NCBI GenBank assembly: GCA_963755085.1
Contig: CAVWIN010000014.1
Location: 372,001 to 436,000, forward strand
Direction: 5' to 3'
Source: JACVRM01 sp963755085
GTDB taxonomy: Bacteria; Actinomycetota; Thermoleophilia; Gaiellales; Gaiellaceae
Length of the DNA: 64,000 nt
Part shown: positions 42,999 to 51,321 of the stretch, one piece after another
Layout: each line of letters begins with the position of its first letter
Position numbering within the stretch: position 1 is the stretch's first letter
Program-made: the position numbers and the translations under genes
The notes under the pieces: generated by a model
Database searches by the model: none
The model's input: only the letters and a program-made list of their open reading frames with translations
Told to the model about the DNA's origin: nothing

Positions 42999-44252
42999 AT
43001 GAGCACGAACGGGAGAAGACGGGTCGTCGTGACCGGCCTCGGCGCGGTGACGCCGCTCGGAAACGACATCGAGACCACCTGGGCAAACCTCACCGCGGGG
43101 AAGAGCGGCGCGAACCGCATCACGAGTTTCGACGCCAGCGACTACGCGGTCGACTTCGCCTGCGAGCTGAAGGACTTCGACCCGACCCAGTGGATCGAGC
43201 GCAAGCAGGCGCGGCGCATGGACCGCTTCGCGCAGATGATCACCGCCGCCGCACGCCAGGCGGAGGTGGACTCCGGGCTGGACGTGTCGCCGGAGGCCGA
43301 CCGAGTCGGCGCCGCGATCGCGACCGGCATCGGCGGGCTCAAGGCGTTCCAGGACTGCTACGACGTCCTGAAGGAGCGGGGCCCCGACCGGGTCAACCCG
43401 TTCTCGATCCCGCAGATCATCCCGAACATGGGCGCCGCCTGGGTCTCGATGGAGCTCGGCACGCGCGGCCCGCTCTCGTCCCAGTGCACGGCCTGTGCGG
43501 CGTCGAACATGGCGATCGGCGACGGCATGGACTCGATCCGTCTCGGCCGCGCGGACGTCATGTTCTGCGGCGGCACCGAGGCCGGCATTACGAAGGTCGG
43601 CATCGCCGGCTTCAGTGCGATGCGTGCGCTCTCTCGGCGCATGGACGCCCCCGAGAAGGCGAGCCGGCCGTTCGACGCCGGCCGCGACGGGTTCGTGATG
43701 GGCGAGGCTGGCGGGGTGCTCGTCCTCGAGGAGCTCGAGCACGCGCGGGCGCGGGGCGCGAAGATCTACGCCGAGGTGCTCGGCTACGGGCTCTCGTCCG
43801 ACGCCAAGCACGTCACGGAGCCCGATCCGACCGGCGCGAACCCGGCGCGCGCGATGACGATGGCGCTCGGCGATGCGGGTGTCGACCCGACCGAGGTCGG
43901 CTACATCAACGCGCATGGGACCTCGACGCCGCTCGGCGACGCCGCCGAGACCCGCGTCATCAAGCTCGCCCTCGGCGAAGAGCACGCGCGCAAGACGCCA
44001 ATCTCGTCGACGAAGGGCGCTACCGGCCACTGTCTAGGTGCAGCCGGCGCGATCGAGGCGATCTTCACCCTCCTTGCGGTCAACCGCGGCGTGCTGCCGC
44101 CGACGATCAACTACGAGGAGCCGGACCCCGAGTGTGACCTCGATTACATCCCGAACGAGTCGCGCGAGGCCGACATCCGGATCGGGATCAACAACTCGTT
44201 CGGGTTCGGCGGGCACAACGCCTGCGTCGTGTTCGCCAAGTACGTCACCTGA
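42999..44252 (+). CDS. fabF: 3-oxoacyl-ACP synthase II FabF
   Basis: 417 aa from ATG with AGGGAGAAG upstream. Catalytic Cys166 in SSQCTACAASN and the two histidines in NAHGTSTP and GATGHCLGAAGA. It elongates acyl-ACP. Only a 10-nt gap separates it from fabG, with no room for acpP, which must lie elsewhere. Six bases later the HAD gene begins, so the operon probably continues. Confidence 0.96.
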   Translation: MSTNGRRRVVVTGLGAVTPLGNDIETTWANLTAGKSGANRITSFDASDYAVDFACELKDFDPTQWIERKQARRMDRFAQMITAAARQAEVDSGLDVSPEADRVGAAIATGIGGLKAFQDCYDVLKERGPDRVNPFSIPQIIPNMGAAWVSMELGTRGPLSSQCTACAASNMAIGDGMDSIRLGRADVMFCGGTEAGITKVGIAGFSAMRALSRRMDAPEKASRPFDAGRDGFVMGEAGGVLVLEELEHARARGAKIYAEVLGYGLSSDAKHVTEPDPTGANPARAMTMALGDAGVDPTEVGYINAHGTSTPLGDAAETRVIKLALGEEHARKTPISSTKGATGHCLGAAGAIEAIFTLLAVNRGVLPPTINYEEPDPECDLDYIPNESREADIRIGINNSFGFGGHNACVVFAKYVT

Positions 44253-44258
44253 CCGCCG

Positions 44259-44907
44259 GTGGCTCGCTGGGCCACGTTCGACTGCTACGGCACGCTGATC
44301 GACTGGAACAGCGGCATCCGCCGCGAGCTTGCGCACCTCTGGGGTGAAGACGAAGCCGACGCGCGCCTGCACCGCTACCACGAGCTCGAGCCGCAGGTCG
44401 AGGCCGAGACGCCCGGCATGACCTACCGGAACGTCATGCGCGCCGTCCTGGCGCAGCTCGGCGACGTCCCACCCGGCGAGGAGGACGCGCTCGGCCGGTC
44501 GCTGCCGTCGTGGGAGGCGTTCCCCGAGGTGCCGGCGGCGCTCGCGGCGGCGCGCGACCGCGGCTGGCGGCTCGCGATCCTCTCCAACACCGATCCCGAC
44601 TTCATCGAGGCGTCCAGGGCGCGGCTCGGGGTGCAGTTCGACGAGACGGTCGTCGCCTCCGAGATCGGCTCCTACAAGCCGGCGCACCGCCACTGGGAGG
44701 AGTTCTTCGCCCGCACCGGCGCGCCGCAGGGAGGGCCACGTGCACGTCGCCGCGAGTCGCTTCCACGACATTGCGCCTGCGCGCGAGCTCGGGCTGCGCA
44801 CCGTCTGGATCAACCGCCTCGGCGAGCCGCCCGAGCCGCCGCCCGATCGCGAGCTGCCCGATCTGGCGGGCCTCGCCGACACGCTCGACGAGCTCGTCCC
44901 GGCGTGA
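44259..44907 (+). CDS. HAD-superfamily (haloacid dehalogenase type II-like) hydrolase (one frameshift)
   Basis: GTG 44,259 opens ARWATFDCYGTLIDWNSGI, a type II dehalogenase motif I (DCYGTL), followed by ILSNTDPDFI and VASEIGSYKPAHRHWEEFF. After APQ the homology shifts by one base (EGHVHVAASRFHDI) and ends at 44,907. Removing one G at about 44,728-44,735 restores 215 aa. Members hydrolyse 2-haloacids or phosphate esters. It sits six bases behind fabF and overlaps the tandem-GNAT gene by 4 nt. Confidence 0.75.
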
Positions 44908-45807
44908 TCGTCCGGCCGCCGCGCCGGGACGACCTCGACGCCGTCCTCGCCGTCATGCGCGCGCACGACACCGCCGGCTGGGGCGGCTCGGACTGGACGC
45001 GCGCCGATCTCGCCGAGTACTGGGAGAGCCTCGACCTCGAACGCGACGCGTGGGTGGTCGAGCTGGACGGGCGCGTCGCCGGCTACGCCGACTTCGAGGC
45101 GCGCCCACAGGGCCGCCTGCTGGCGGACGGCTACGTCGACCCGTCGGCGCGCGGACTGGGCATCGGCTCCGCTGCTCGCCGCGGCCGTCGAGGATCGGGC
45201 TGCCTCCGAGCCGGACGGCGCCGTTCTGCAGTACTCGGCCCTCGACGGGAGCGCGGCCGTTCTTCGAGCGCCGCGGCTACCGCGAGGTGCGTCACGTGTG
45301 GCGCATGGTGACCGACCTCGACGGCGCGCGCCGGACGTCGCAGTCCTCGAAGGCATCGAGATCCGCCCCTACCGGCCCGGGGAGGAGCGCGCGATCCACG
45401 CAGCGGTCGAAGAGGCGTGGTCGGTTGGTGGGTGGATGCACTACGCCGCGGCCCTTCGACGACTTCGAGCGGCGCAACTCTCGGCCGGGCCGGGCACGAT
45501 CCGTCGCTGTACCTCGTCGCCGCCGAACGGGGACGAGATCGCAGGCGTCGCGCTCTGCGACTGGAAGCGCAACGGCGAGTGGGGCTGGGTCGAGACGCTC
45601 GGCGTGCGCCCCGCCTGGCGGCGCCGGGGCATCGGCCAGGCGCTGCTCCGGAGCGCGTTCCTGGCGTTCTTCGAGCGCGGCGAGCGCACGGTCGCGCTCC
45701 AGGTCGACGCGGAGAGCCCGACCGGCGCGACGCGGCTCTACGAGCGCGCCGGCATGCGCGTGCTCTACGAGGTCGTCGTCTGGGAGAAAATGCTGGCCGA
45801 TGCCTGA
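44904..45807 (+). CDS. Tandem-GNAT acetyltransferase (six frameshifts)
   Basis: GTG 44,904 begins IVRPPRRDDLDAVLAVMRAHD. The first GNAT domain continues in shifted frames through LLAAAVEDRAASEPDG and PFFERRGYREVRHVWRMVTDLDG; the second runs from EGIEIRPYRPGEERAIH through RPFDDFERRNSRP to the acetyl-CoA loop VRPAWRRRGIGQALL and ends at 45,807. Sites lie near 45,169; 45,250; 45,330 (two bases); 45,450; 45,490; and 45,530. Removing seven G/C bases gives exactly 298 codons plus stop. It resembles MshD-like tandem GNATs and the next gene. Substrate unknown. Confidence 0.6.
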
Positions 45808-46712
45808 GATCCGGCCACCGCGGCCCGACGAGGTCGAGTGCCGCCGTCGAGCTGCTGAACGCGCACGGCCACGCGATGTGGGGCGAGAACACCACGGACG
45901 CCGCCGAGGTCGAGCAGTGGTTCGCCTTGCCGGGCGCGGAGCTCCGGGCGGCCGTGCTGCCCGACGGCCGCTTCGCCGGGATGGCGGCCGCGGTCGACAT
46001 CGCCGAGGATCACGCGATCATCTGGCTGCGGGTCACGATCCACCCGGAGCTCGGCAGCGTGGAGCTCGGCGAGGAGCTCTTCGCCGAGGCTGATCGCCTG
46101 GCCCGCGAACGCGGGCGACCCGGGACGGAGATCCACGCCGGCTCCGCGCAGCCCGACGAGCGCGTCGCCGGCATCTACGTGCGGAACGGCTACCGCCTCG
46201 TGAGGCACTTCTTCCGCATGGTCGCCCCGCTCGACGACCCGCCCGCCGCGGCCGTCTGGCCCGAGGGCGTCGAGCTGCGCCCGCTCGACCCCGACCGTGA
46301 CCTGGAGCGCATCTACCAGGCCGACGAGGAGGCGTTCAAGGACCACTGGGGCTCGGCGCCCATGTCGTTCGAGACGTGGCGTGGGCTCTTGGTCCCGCCC
46401 GATTGGGACCCGTCGCTCTGGTTCATCGCGTGGGACGACGACGAGATCGCGGGTATCTCCCTCTGCCGCCCGAGCGCCGAAGGCGATCCTGACCTCGGCT
46501 GGGTCGAACTGCTCGCGGTCCGCCGTCCCTGGCGCCGCCGCGGCCTCGCGCTTGCGCTGCTCCTGCACTCGTTCGCCGAGCTGCGCGCCCGCGGCCGCCT
46601 GAAGGTCGGGCTCGGCGTCGACGCGGAGAACCTCACCGGCGCCGTCCGGCTCTACGAGCGGGCCGGGATGGCGCCCACGCAGCAGTTCGACGTGTACGAG
46701 GCCGTCGTATGA
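45800..46712 (+). CDS. Tandem-GNAT acetyltransferase (one frameshift), paralogue of the preceding gene
   Basis: ATG 45,800 opens PEIRPPRPDEVE; the homology continues one base later as AAVELLNAHGHAMWGENT. Removing one base near 45,838-45,842 restores 303 aa. Two GNAT domains: the second, from VELRPLDPDRDLERIYQ, carries VRRPWRRRGLALALL at the acetyl-CoA site and ENLTGAVRLYERAGM near the end. The resemblance to mycothiol synthase MshD is in architecture only. It overlaps the preceding paralogue by 8 nt and precedes accD. Confidence 0.75.
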
Positions 46713-46720
46713 GTCCCGCG

Positions 46721-46726
46721 TAGACT
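46721..46726 (+). promoter_or_regulatory. Leaderless -10 of accD
   Basis: TAGACT at 46,721-46,726 followed by six bases puts +1 on the G of the accD GTG at 46,733. It marks a new transcription unit (accD-accA) behind the GNAT genes. Confidence 0.6.
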
Positions 46727-46732
46727 TCCTTC

Positions 46733-47578
46733 GTGGCAGAGCGGATCGACGTCTCGATCGAGCACCGGCACGACCCGGAGCCGGACGCCGACGGCAAGCG
46801 CCCGGCCAACACGTGCCCTTCCTGCGGCTCGCACTACCGCGACGACGAGCTCGATCGCACCCTGCGCGTCTGCCCGCAGTGCGGGCACCATTTCCCTGTC
46901 CACGCGCGCGCACGGATCGATCAGCTCGCGGACGAAGGCAGCTTCACGGAGGAGGCCTCCGGCCTGCGCTCGAAGGACCCGCTCGACTTCTTCGACCTGC
47001 GCCCGTACACGGAGCGAATCGCCGAGGCGGAGCTCGCCACCGGGCTCGGGGACGCGATGGTGATCGGCGCCGGCGCGATCGGCGGCCACGACTGCGAGCT
47101 GGCCGTCATGGACTTCGGGTTCATGGGCGGCTCGATGGGCAGCGTCGTCGGCGAGAAGTTCGCACGCGCGTGCGAGGGTGCGGCCGAGCGCGGCGTTCCG
47201 CTCGTGACTGTCACCGCTTCGGGTGGCGCGCGCATGCAGGAGGGGATCCTGTCGCTGATGCAGCTGCCGAAGACGGTCTGCGCCGTCGCTGACCTCCACG
47301 ACGCCGGCGGCGCGATGGTGACCGTCATGGCGCACCCGACCACGGCAGGTGTGCTCGCCAGCTTCGCCACGCTGGGCGACATGACGATCGCCGAGCCGGG
47401 CGCTCTCCTTGCCTTCACCGGCCCGCGCGTCGTCCAGCAGACCACGCGCGAGAAGCTCCCCGACGACTTCGGGCTGGCCGAGTCGAACTATCGCTTCGGC
47501 CACCTCGACGCGATCGTTCCCCGGCCCGAGCTCCGCGACTACGTCACCCGCGTGCTCATGCTCTTCGATGGCCGCTGA
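46733..47578 (+). CDS. accD: Acetyl-CoA carboxylase carboxyltransferase beta subunit
   Basis: 281 aa from GTG. The N-terminal zinc ribbon has CPSC and CPQC pairs. The crotonase-like carboxyltransferase core has AVMDFGFMGGSMGSVVGEK, VTASGGARMQEG and the oxyanion segment FTGPRVVQQTTREKLPDDF. With AccA it moves carboxylate from biotin to acetyl-CoA, giving malonyl-CoA for FabD. accA starts inside its 3' end. The biotin carrier and carboxylase genes are not in this window. Confidence 0.95.
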   Translation: MAERIDVSIEHRHDPEPDADGKRPANTCPSCGSHYRDDELDRTLRVCPQCGHHFPVHARARIDQLADEGSFTEEASGLRSKDPLDFFDLRPYTERIAEAELATGLGDAMVIGAGAIGGHDCELAVMDFGFMGGSMGSVVGEKFARACEGAAERGVPLVTVTASGGARMQEGILSLMQLPKTVCAVADLHDAGGAMVTVMAHPTTAGVLASFATLGDMTIAEPGALLAFTGPRVVQQTTREKLPDDFGLAESNYRFGHLDAIVPRPELRDYVTRVLMLFDGR

Positions 47579-48531
47579 AGACGAGATCCGCCTCCGCGAG
47601 CGGCTGAGCAAGCTGCGTTCGCTGCCGCTTCTGCGCGGCGCCCGCGTCTCGGGCGAGCTCGCCAAGCTCCAGCGCCAGCTCGAGCGCATCGGCGCGCCGC
47701 TCGACGAGGACGAGATCTGGCGGTCGGTCAAGCTGGCCCGCCACGAGGAGCGGCCGTACGCGCTCGACTACGTCGACCGGATCTTCCAGGACTTCGTCGA
47801 GATCCACGGTGACCGCGCACGGGCCGACGACCTGGCCGCTCGTCGCCGGCATCGCCCGCTTCGAGGGCCGCACCGTGATCGTGATCGGCCAGCAGAAGGG
47901 CCGCGACATCGCCGAGCGCACGCGGCGGAACTTCGGCATGGCGTACCCGGAGGGCTACCGCAAGGCCATGCGCGCCATGACGCTCGCCGAGCGCCACGGC
48001 TTCCCGCTGCTCACGTTCGTGGACACGCCGGGTGCGTATCCGGGCGTCGCCGCCGAGCAGCACGGGCAGGGCGGCGCCATCGCGGCCTCGCAGGCGATCA
48101 TGGCCCGGCTGCCCGTCCCGATCGTCAGCACGATCATCGGCGAGGGCGGCTCCGGCGGCGCGATCGCGATCGCGCTCGCCGACAGGGTGCTCATGCAGGA
48201 GAACGCGCTCTACTCGGTGATCTCGCCCGAGGGCTGCGCCGCCATCCTGTGGCGCGACGCCAACGAGGCGCCCAAGGCGGCCGCGGCCCTGCGGCCGGAC
48301 GCGCGCCACTGCCTCGAGCTCGGCGTCATCGACGGGATCGTGCCGGAGCCGCCCGGCGGCGCGCACACCGACCACGAGGAGTCTGCCCGGCTGCTGGCGC
48401 GCTCGCTCTCGGATGCGCTCGGTGGCCTGGAGGGAACCCCCGGCGATCAGTTGCGCCGACGCCGCCGGGAGCGCTTCCGTAGGATCGGCGTCTTCACCGA
48501 GGCGCTCGCACCCTCCGCTGCCCCCTCCTAG
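47568..48531 (+). CDS. accA: Acetyl-CoA carboxylase carboxyltransferase alpha subunit (one frameshift)
   Basis: ATG 47,568 begins AAEDEIRLRERLSKLRSL and proceeds to FQDFVEIHGDRARADD; after that the match continues one base later as LVAGIARFEGRTVIVIGQQKGRD. Removing one C at about 47,835-47,838 gives ADDLALVAGIARF and a 320-aa protein, normal for AccA. The core GAYPGVAAEQHGQGGAIA and IGEGGSGGAIAIALAD are intact. As this is an essential partner of AccD, a sequence error is likelier than a real mutation. Confidence 0.9.
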
Positions 48532-48600
48532 GGCGTTTTCCACACCATCCACAGCCTTATCCCCCGGGCCTTCGGCCGCGCCGACGGCTAGAAATGGGCC
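48532..48600 (+). promoter_or_regulatory. ligD promoter with DnaA-box-like cluster
   Basis: TAGAAA at 48,589-48,594 puts +1 on the A of the ligD ATG (48,601). Upstream, 48,536-48,566 holds TTTTCCACA (one mismatch from TTATCCACA), CCATCCACA (two mismatches) and TTATCCCCC (two mismatches) within 31 bp. This is the densest such cluster seen outside the oriC region. Confidence 0.5.
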
Positions 48601-50931
48601 ATGCCGCTCCGCGAATACCGGCAAAAGCGCGACCCAAAAAAGACGCCGGAGCCGTTCAGGGGTACGAAAAAGGCTGGAAAACGCCCTATTTTTGTCGTGC
48701 AGCGCCACGACGCGCGTCGCCTGCACTACGACTTCCGCCTGGAAATCGGCGGTGCGCTCGCGAGCTGGGCCGTGCCAAAAGGCATTCCGCTCGAGCCGGG
48801 CGCTCGCGCGCTCGCCGTGCACGTCGAGGACCACCCGCTCGAGTACGCCAGCTTCGAGGGCGAGATCCCCAAGGGGCAGTACGGCGCGGGCACCGTCGAG
48901 GTGTGGGATCACGGCACGTTCGAGCTGCTCGAGGAGAAGCGCGACGGCGGCCTGACCGTCCGCCTGCACGGCGAGCGGCTCGAAGGGACGTGGACGCTCG
49001 TCCCCGCCCATCTGGACGGGCAGGAGAAGAACTGGCTGCTGCTCCGCAAGCGCGACGACTCCACGTCCGGTGCGCGAACGCGGCAGGAGTACGTGCCGAT
49101 GCTCGCGACCCTCTCCGACACGGTGCCGACGGGGGCGGGCTGGCTGTTCGAGGTCAAGTGGGACGGGTACCGAGCGCTCGCGCGACTCGTCGCCGGCGAG
49201 GGCGCCACGCTCGAGAGCCGGCGCGGCAACGACCTGACCGAGCGCTTCCGCTCCGTCGCCAGCGCGCTGCCGCGGGCCGTGCGCTCGCCCGACTGCGTGC
49301 TCGACGGCGAGGTGTGCGCACTTGACGACCGCGGGCGCTCGAGCTTCTCGCTCATGCAGCAGGGCAAGCCCGACACGCCCATCGTCTACTTCGTCTTCGA
49401 CGTCCTCGAGATCGAGGGCGAGCCGGTCATCGACCTACCGCTGACCGAGCGCCGCAAGCGCCTCGAGGCGCTGCTCGACAGGCGCAACCGCACCGTCCGC
49501 CTCTCCGAGGCGTTCGACGACGGCCCCAGCCTCTTCAGGGCCGCCGAGGAGCAGCAGCTCGAGGGGATCATGGCCAAGAAGGCCGCCTCGCGGTACCTGC
49601 CCGGGAAACGCACCCGCGACTGGCAGAAGATCAAGACGCACGGCCGCCAGGAGTTCGTGATCTGCGGCTACACGAAAGGCCAGGGGCGCCGCTCCGCCGG
49701 GTTCGGGGCACTGATCCTGGGCGTGTACCGCGGGCGCGAGCTCCGGTACGTCGGCAACGTCGGCACCGGCTTCACCGAGGCCGAGATCGAGCGGCTGCTC
49801 GAGAAGCTGCGGCCGCTCGAACGCCCGGGCACGCCGTTCGCCGAGGCGCCGAAGATGCCGCGCGTCCGCCGCGACGCAGTCGTGTGGGTCGAGCCGAAGC
49901 TCGTTTGCGAGGTCTCGTTCAGCGAGTGGACGCACGACGAGCATCTGCGCCAGCCGGTGTACCAGGGGCTGCGCTCCGACAAGGCGCCGCAGGACGTCCG
50001 CCAGGAGCTGCCGGTCGAGGACGAGATCTCGAGCGGCGGGCACCTGCTGAAGCTCTCGAACCTCGACAAGGTCTTCTGGCCGGAGGAAGGCATCACGAAG
50101 GGCGACCTGCTCGCCTACTACCGCGCGATCGCGCCGACCGTGGTCCCGCACCTGCGCGACCGGCCCTTCACGCTCAAGCGGTATCCCGACGGCTGGCAGG
50201 GCGAGTTCTTCTTCCAGAAGGACGCGCCCCGCGGGATGCCGGAGTGGATCAGGCGCGTGCCGGTCAGAGCGACGACGCGCGAGGCGCCGCGGCGCACCCG
50301 CGAGATCCAGGCGCCGCTCGTGAACGACGAGCTGTCGCTGCTCTGGATGGTGAACATGGGCTGCATCGACCTCAACGCGTGGTACTCGCGCATCGACCGG
50401 CCGGACCGCCCCGACTTCGTCCTCTTCGACCTCGACCCCTCGGAGGGCGTCGGCTTCCCCGAGACGGTCGAGGTCGCGCTGCTCGTCAAGCAGGTGATGG
50501 ACGCCCTCGGCCTCGAGTGCTTCCCGAAGACGAGCGGGTCGAAGGGGATCCACGTGCTCGTCCCGGTCGAGCGCCGCTACACCTACGCCGATACGCGCCG
50601 CTTCGCGGAGATCGTCGCCGGCGCGCTCGCGCGCACGCACCGCGGGCTCGTCACCACCGAGTGGTCGAAGGCCAAGCGCCGCGGCGTGCTGGTCGACGCG
50701 AACCAGAACGGCGAGGGCAAGACGATCGCGAGCGTCTACTCGGTGCGGCCGCGGCCGGGCGCGACGGTCTCGACGCCGCTGCGCTGGGACGAGGTCACCA
50801 CCGACCTCGACCCCACGGCGTTCACGATGGAGGCCGTGCTCGCGCGCGTGGAGCGCCACGGCGACCTGTACGCGCCGGTGCTGGAGACGAGGCAGCGCCT
50901 CGAGCCGGCGCTCAAGAAGCTGGACGCCTAG
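48601..50931 (+). CDS. ligD: ATP-dependent DNA ligase LigD, PE-LIG-POL arrangement
   Basis: 776 aa. The N-terminal phosphoesterase has RHDARRLHYDFRLE (residues 35-48). The ligase domain has the adenylated Lys186 in FEVKWDGYRAL, then LDGEVCALDD and a C-terminal OB fold. The primase-polymerase domain (about 480-776) has LLWMVNMGCIDLN, the metal site DFVLFDLDPSEG and KTSGSKGIHV. LigD repairs double-strand breaks by non-homologous end joining with Ku. The order matches Pseudomonas LigD and differs from the POL-PE-LIG order of mycobacteria. No ku gene is in the window. Confidence 0.95.
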   Translation: MPLREYRQKRDPKKTPEPFRGTKKAGKRPIFVVQRHDARRLHYDFRLEIGGALASWAVPKGIPLEPGARALAVHVEDHPLEYASFEGEIPKGQYGAGTVEVWDHGTFELLEEKRDGGLTVRLHGERLEGTWTLVPAHLDGQEKNWLLLRKRDDSTSGARTRQEYVPMLATLSDTVPTGAGWLFEVKWDGYRALARLVAGEGATLESRRGNDLTERFRSVASALPRAVRSPDCVLDGEVCALDDRGRSSFSLMQQGKPDTPIVYFVFDVLEIEGEPVIDLPLTERRKRLEALLDRRNRTVRLSEAFDDGPSLFRAAEEQQLEGIMAKKAASRYLPGKRTRDWQKIKTHGRQEFVICGYTKGQGRRSAGFGALILGVYRGRELRYVGNVGTGFTEAEIERLLEKLRPLERPGTPFAEAPKMPRVRRDAVVWVEPKLVCEVSFSEWTHDEHLRQPVYQGLRSDKAPQDVRQELPVEDEISSGGHLLKLSNLDKVFWPEEGITKGDLLAYYRAIAPTVVPHLRDRPFTLKRYPDGWQGEFFFQKDAPRGMPEWIRRVPVRATTREAPRRTREIQAPLVNDELSLLWMVNMGCIDLNAWYSRIDRPDRPDFVLFDLDPSEGVGFPETVEVALLVKQVMDALGLECFPKTSGSKGIHVLVPVERRYTYADTRRFAEIVAGALARTHRGLVTTEWSKAKRRGVLVDANQNGEGKTIASVYSVRPRPGATVSTPLRWDEVTTDLDPTAFTMEAVLARVERHGDLYAPVLETRQRLEPALKKLDA

Positions 50932-51113
50932 AAGCCTTCGCGGTCCTCGTGCTGGCCCATCCCGATGATGCCGGGATCGCGCTGATCCGCGGCGTGGTCA
51001 GCCTTTTCCGCCTGGTAGCTGTCGTAGCTCTCCTCCGACTCCTCGGAAAGCCCGGTCTTCGCCGGTTCATTGGTATTGCCGTTGACGCGGTTCCACCACT
51101 CTTTCAGGCCCAT
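50928..51113 (-). CDS. Small acidic hypothetical protein (GLKEWW type)
   Basis: 61 aa, beginning GLKEWWNRVNGNTNEPAKTG, then an acidic, Ser/Glu-rich stretch and HEDREGF at the end. No known domain recognised. Its start overlaps the stop of an upstream small gene whose N-terminus (GLREWWGRLVGDGD) is clearly related, so the two are a tandem duplication, translationally coupled. The stop overlaps that of ligD on the other strand. Confidence 0.6.
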   Translation of the reverse strand: MGLKEWWNRVNGNTNEPAKTGLSEESEESYDSYQAEKADHAADQRDPGIIGMGQHEDREGF

Positions 51114-51311
51114 CAGGTCGCCTCCTCATCTTCCTCCGCGGCTTCCGCACCGGCGAAGTCGTATTCCTTGGTCTCGACGTCGTCCTTGATGCCCTCGTAG
51201 TCCTCGAGCGGCGCGGGCCCGTCCGGGCCGGCGTTGCGGATCGGCGTCCTCTTCGCGCTCGAGCCGGTCGCCGTCGCCTACCAGGCGTCCCCACCATTCC
51301 CGCAGTCCCAT
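51113..51311 (-). CDS. Small acidic hypothetical protein, paralogue (one frameshift)
   Basis: ATG 51,311 opens GLREWWGRLVGDGDRLEREE; beyond DADP the uninterrupted frame turns into Arg-rich nonsense, while the frame one base later reads NAGPDGPAPLEDYEGIKDD and ends in an acidic EEDEEAT. Removing one base near 51,234-51,238 restores 65 aa ending on a TGA that overlaps the next ATG. Function unknown. The shared GL[KR]EWW start and acidic tail define a small family. Confidence 0.55.
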
Positions 51312-51321
51312 GTGCGGGATG

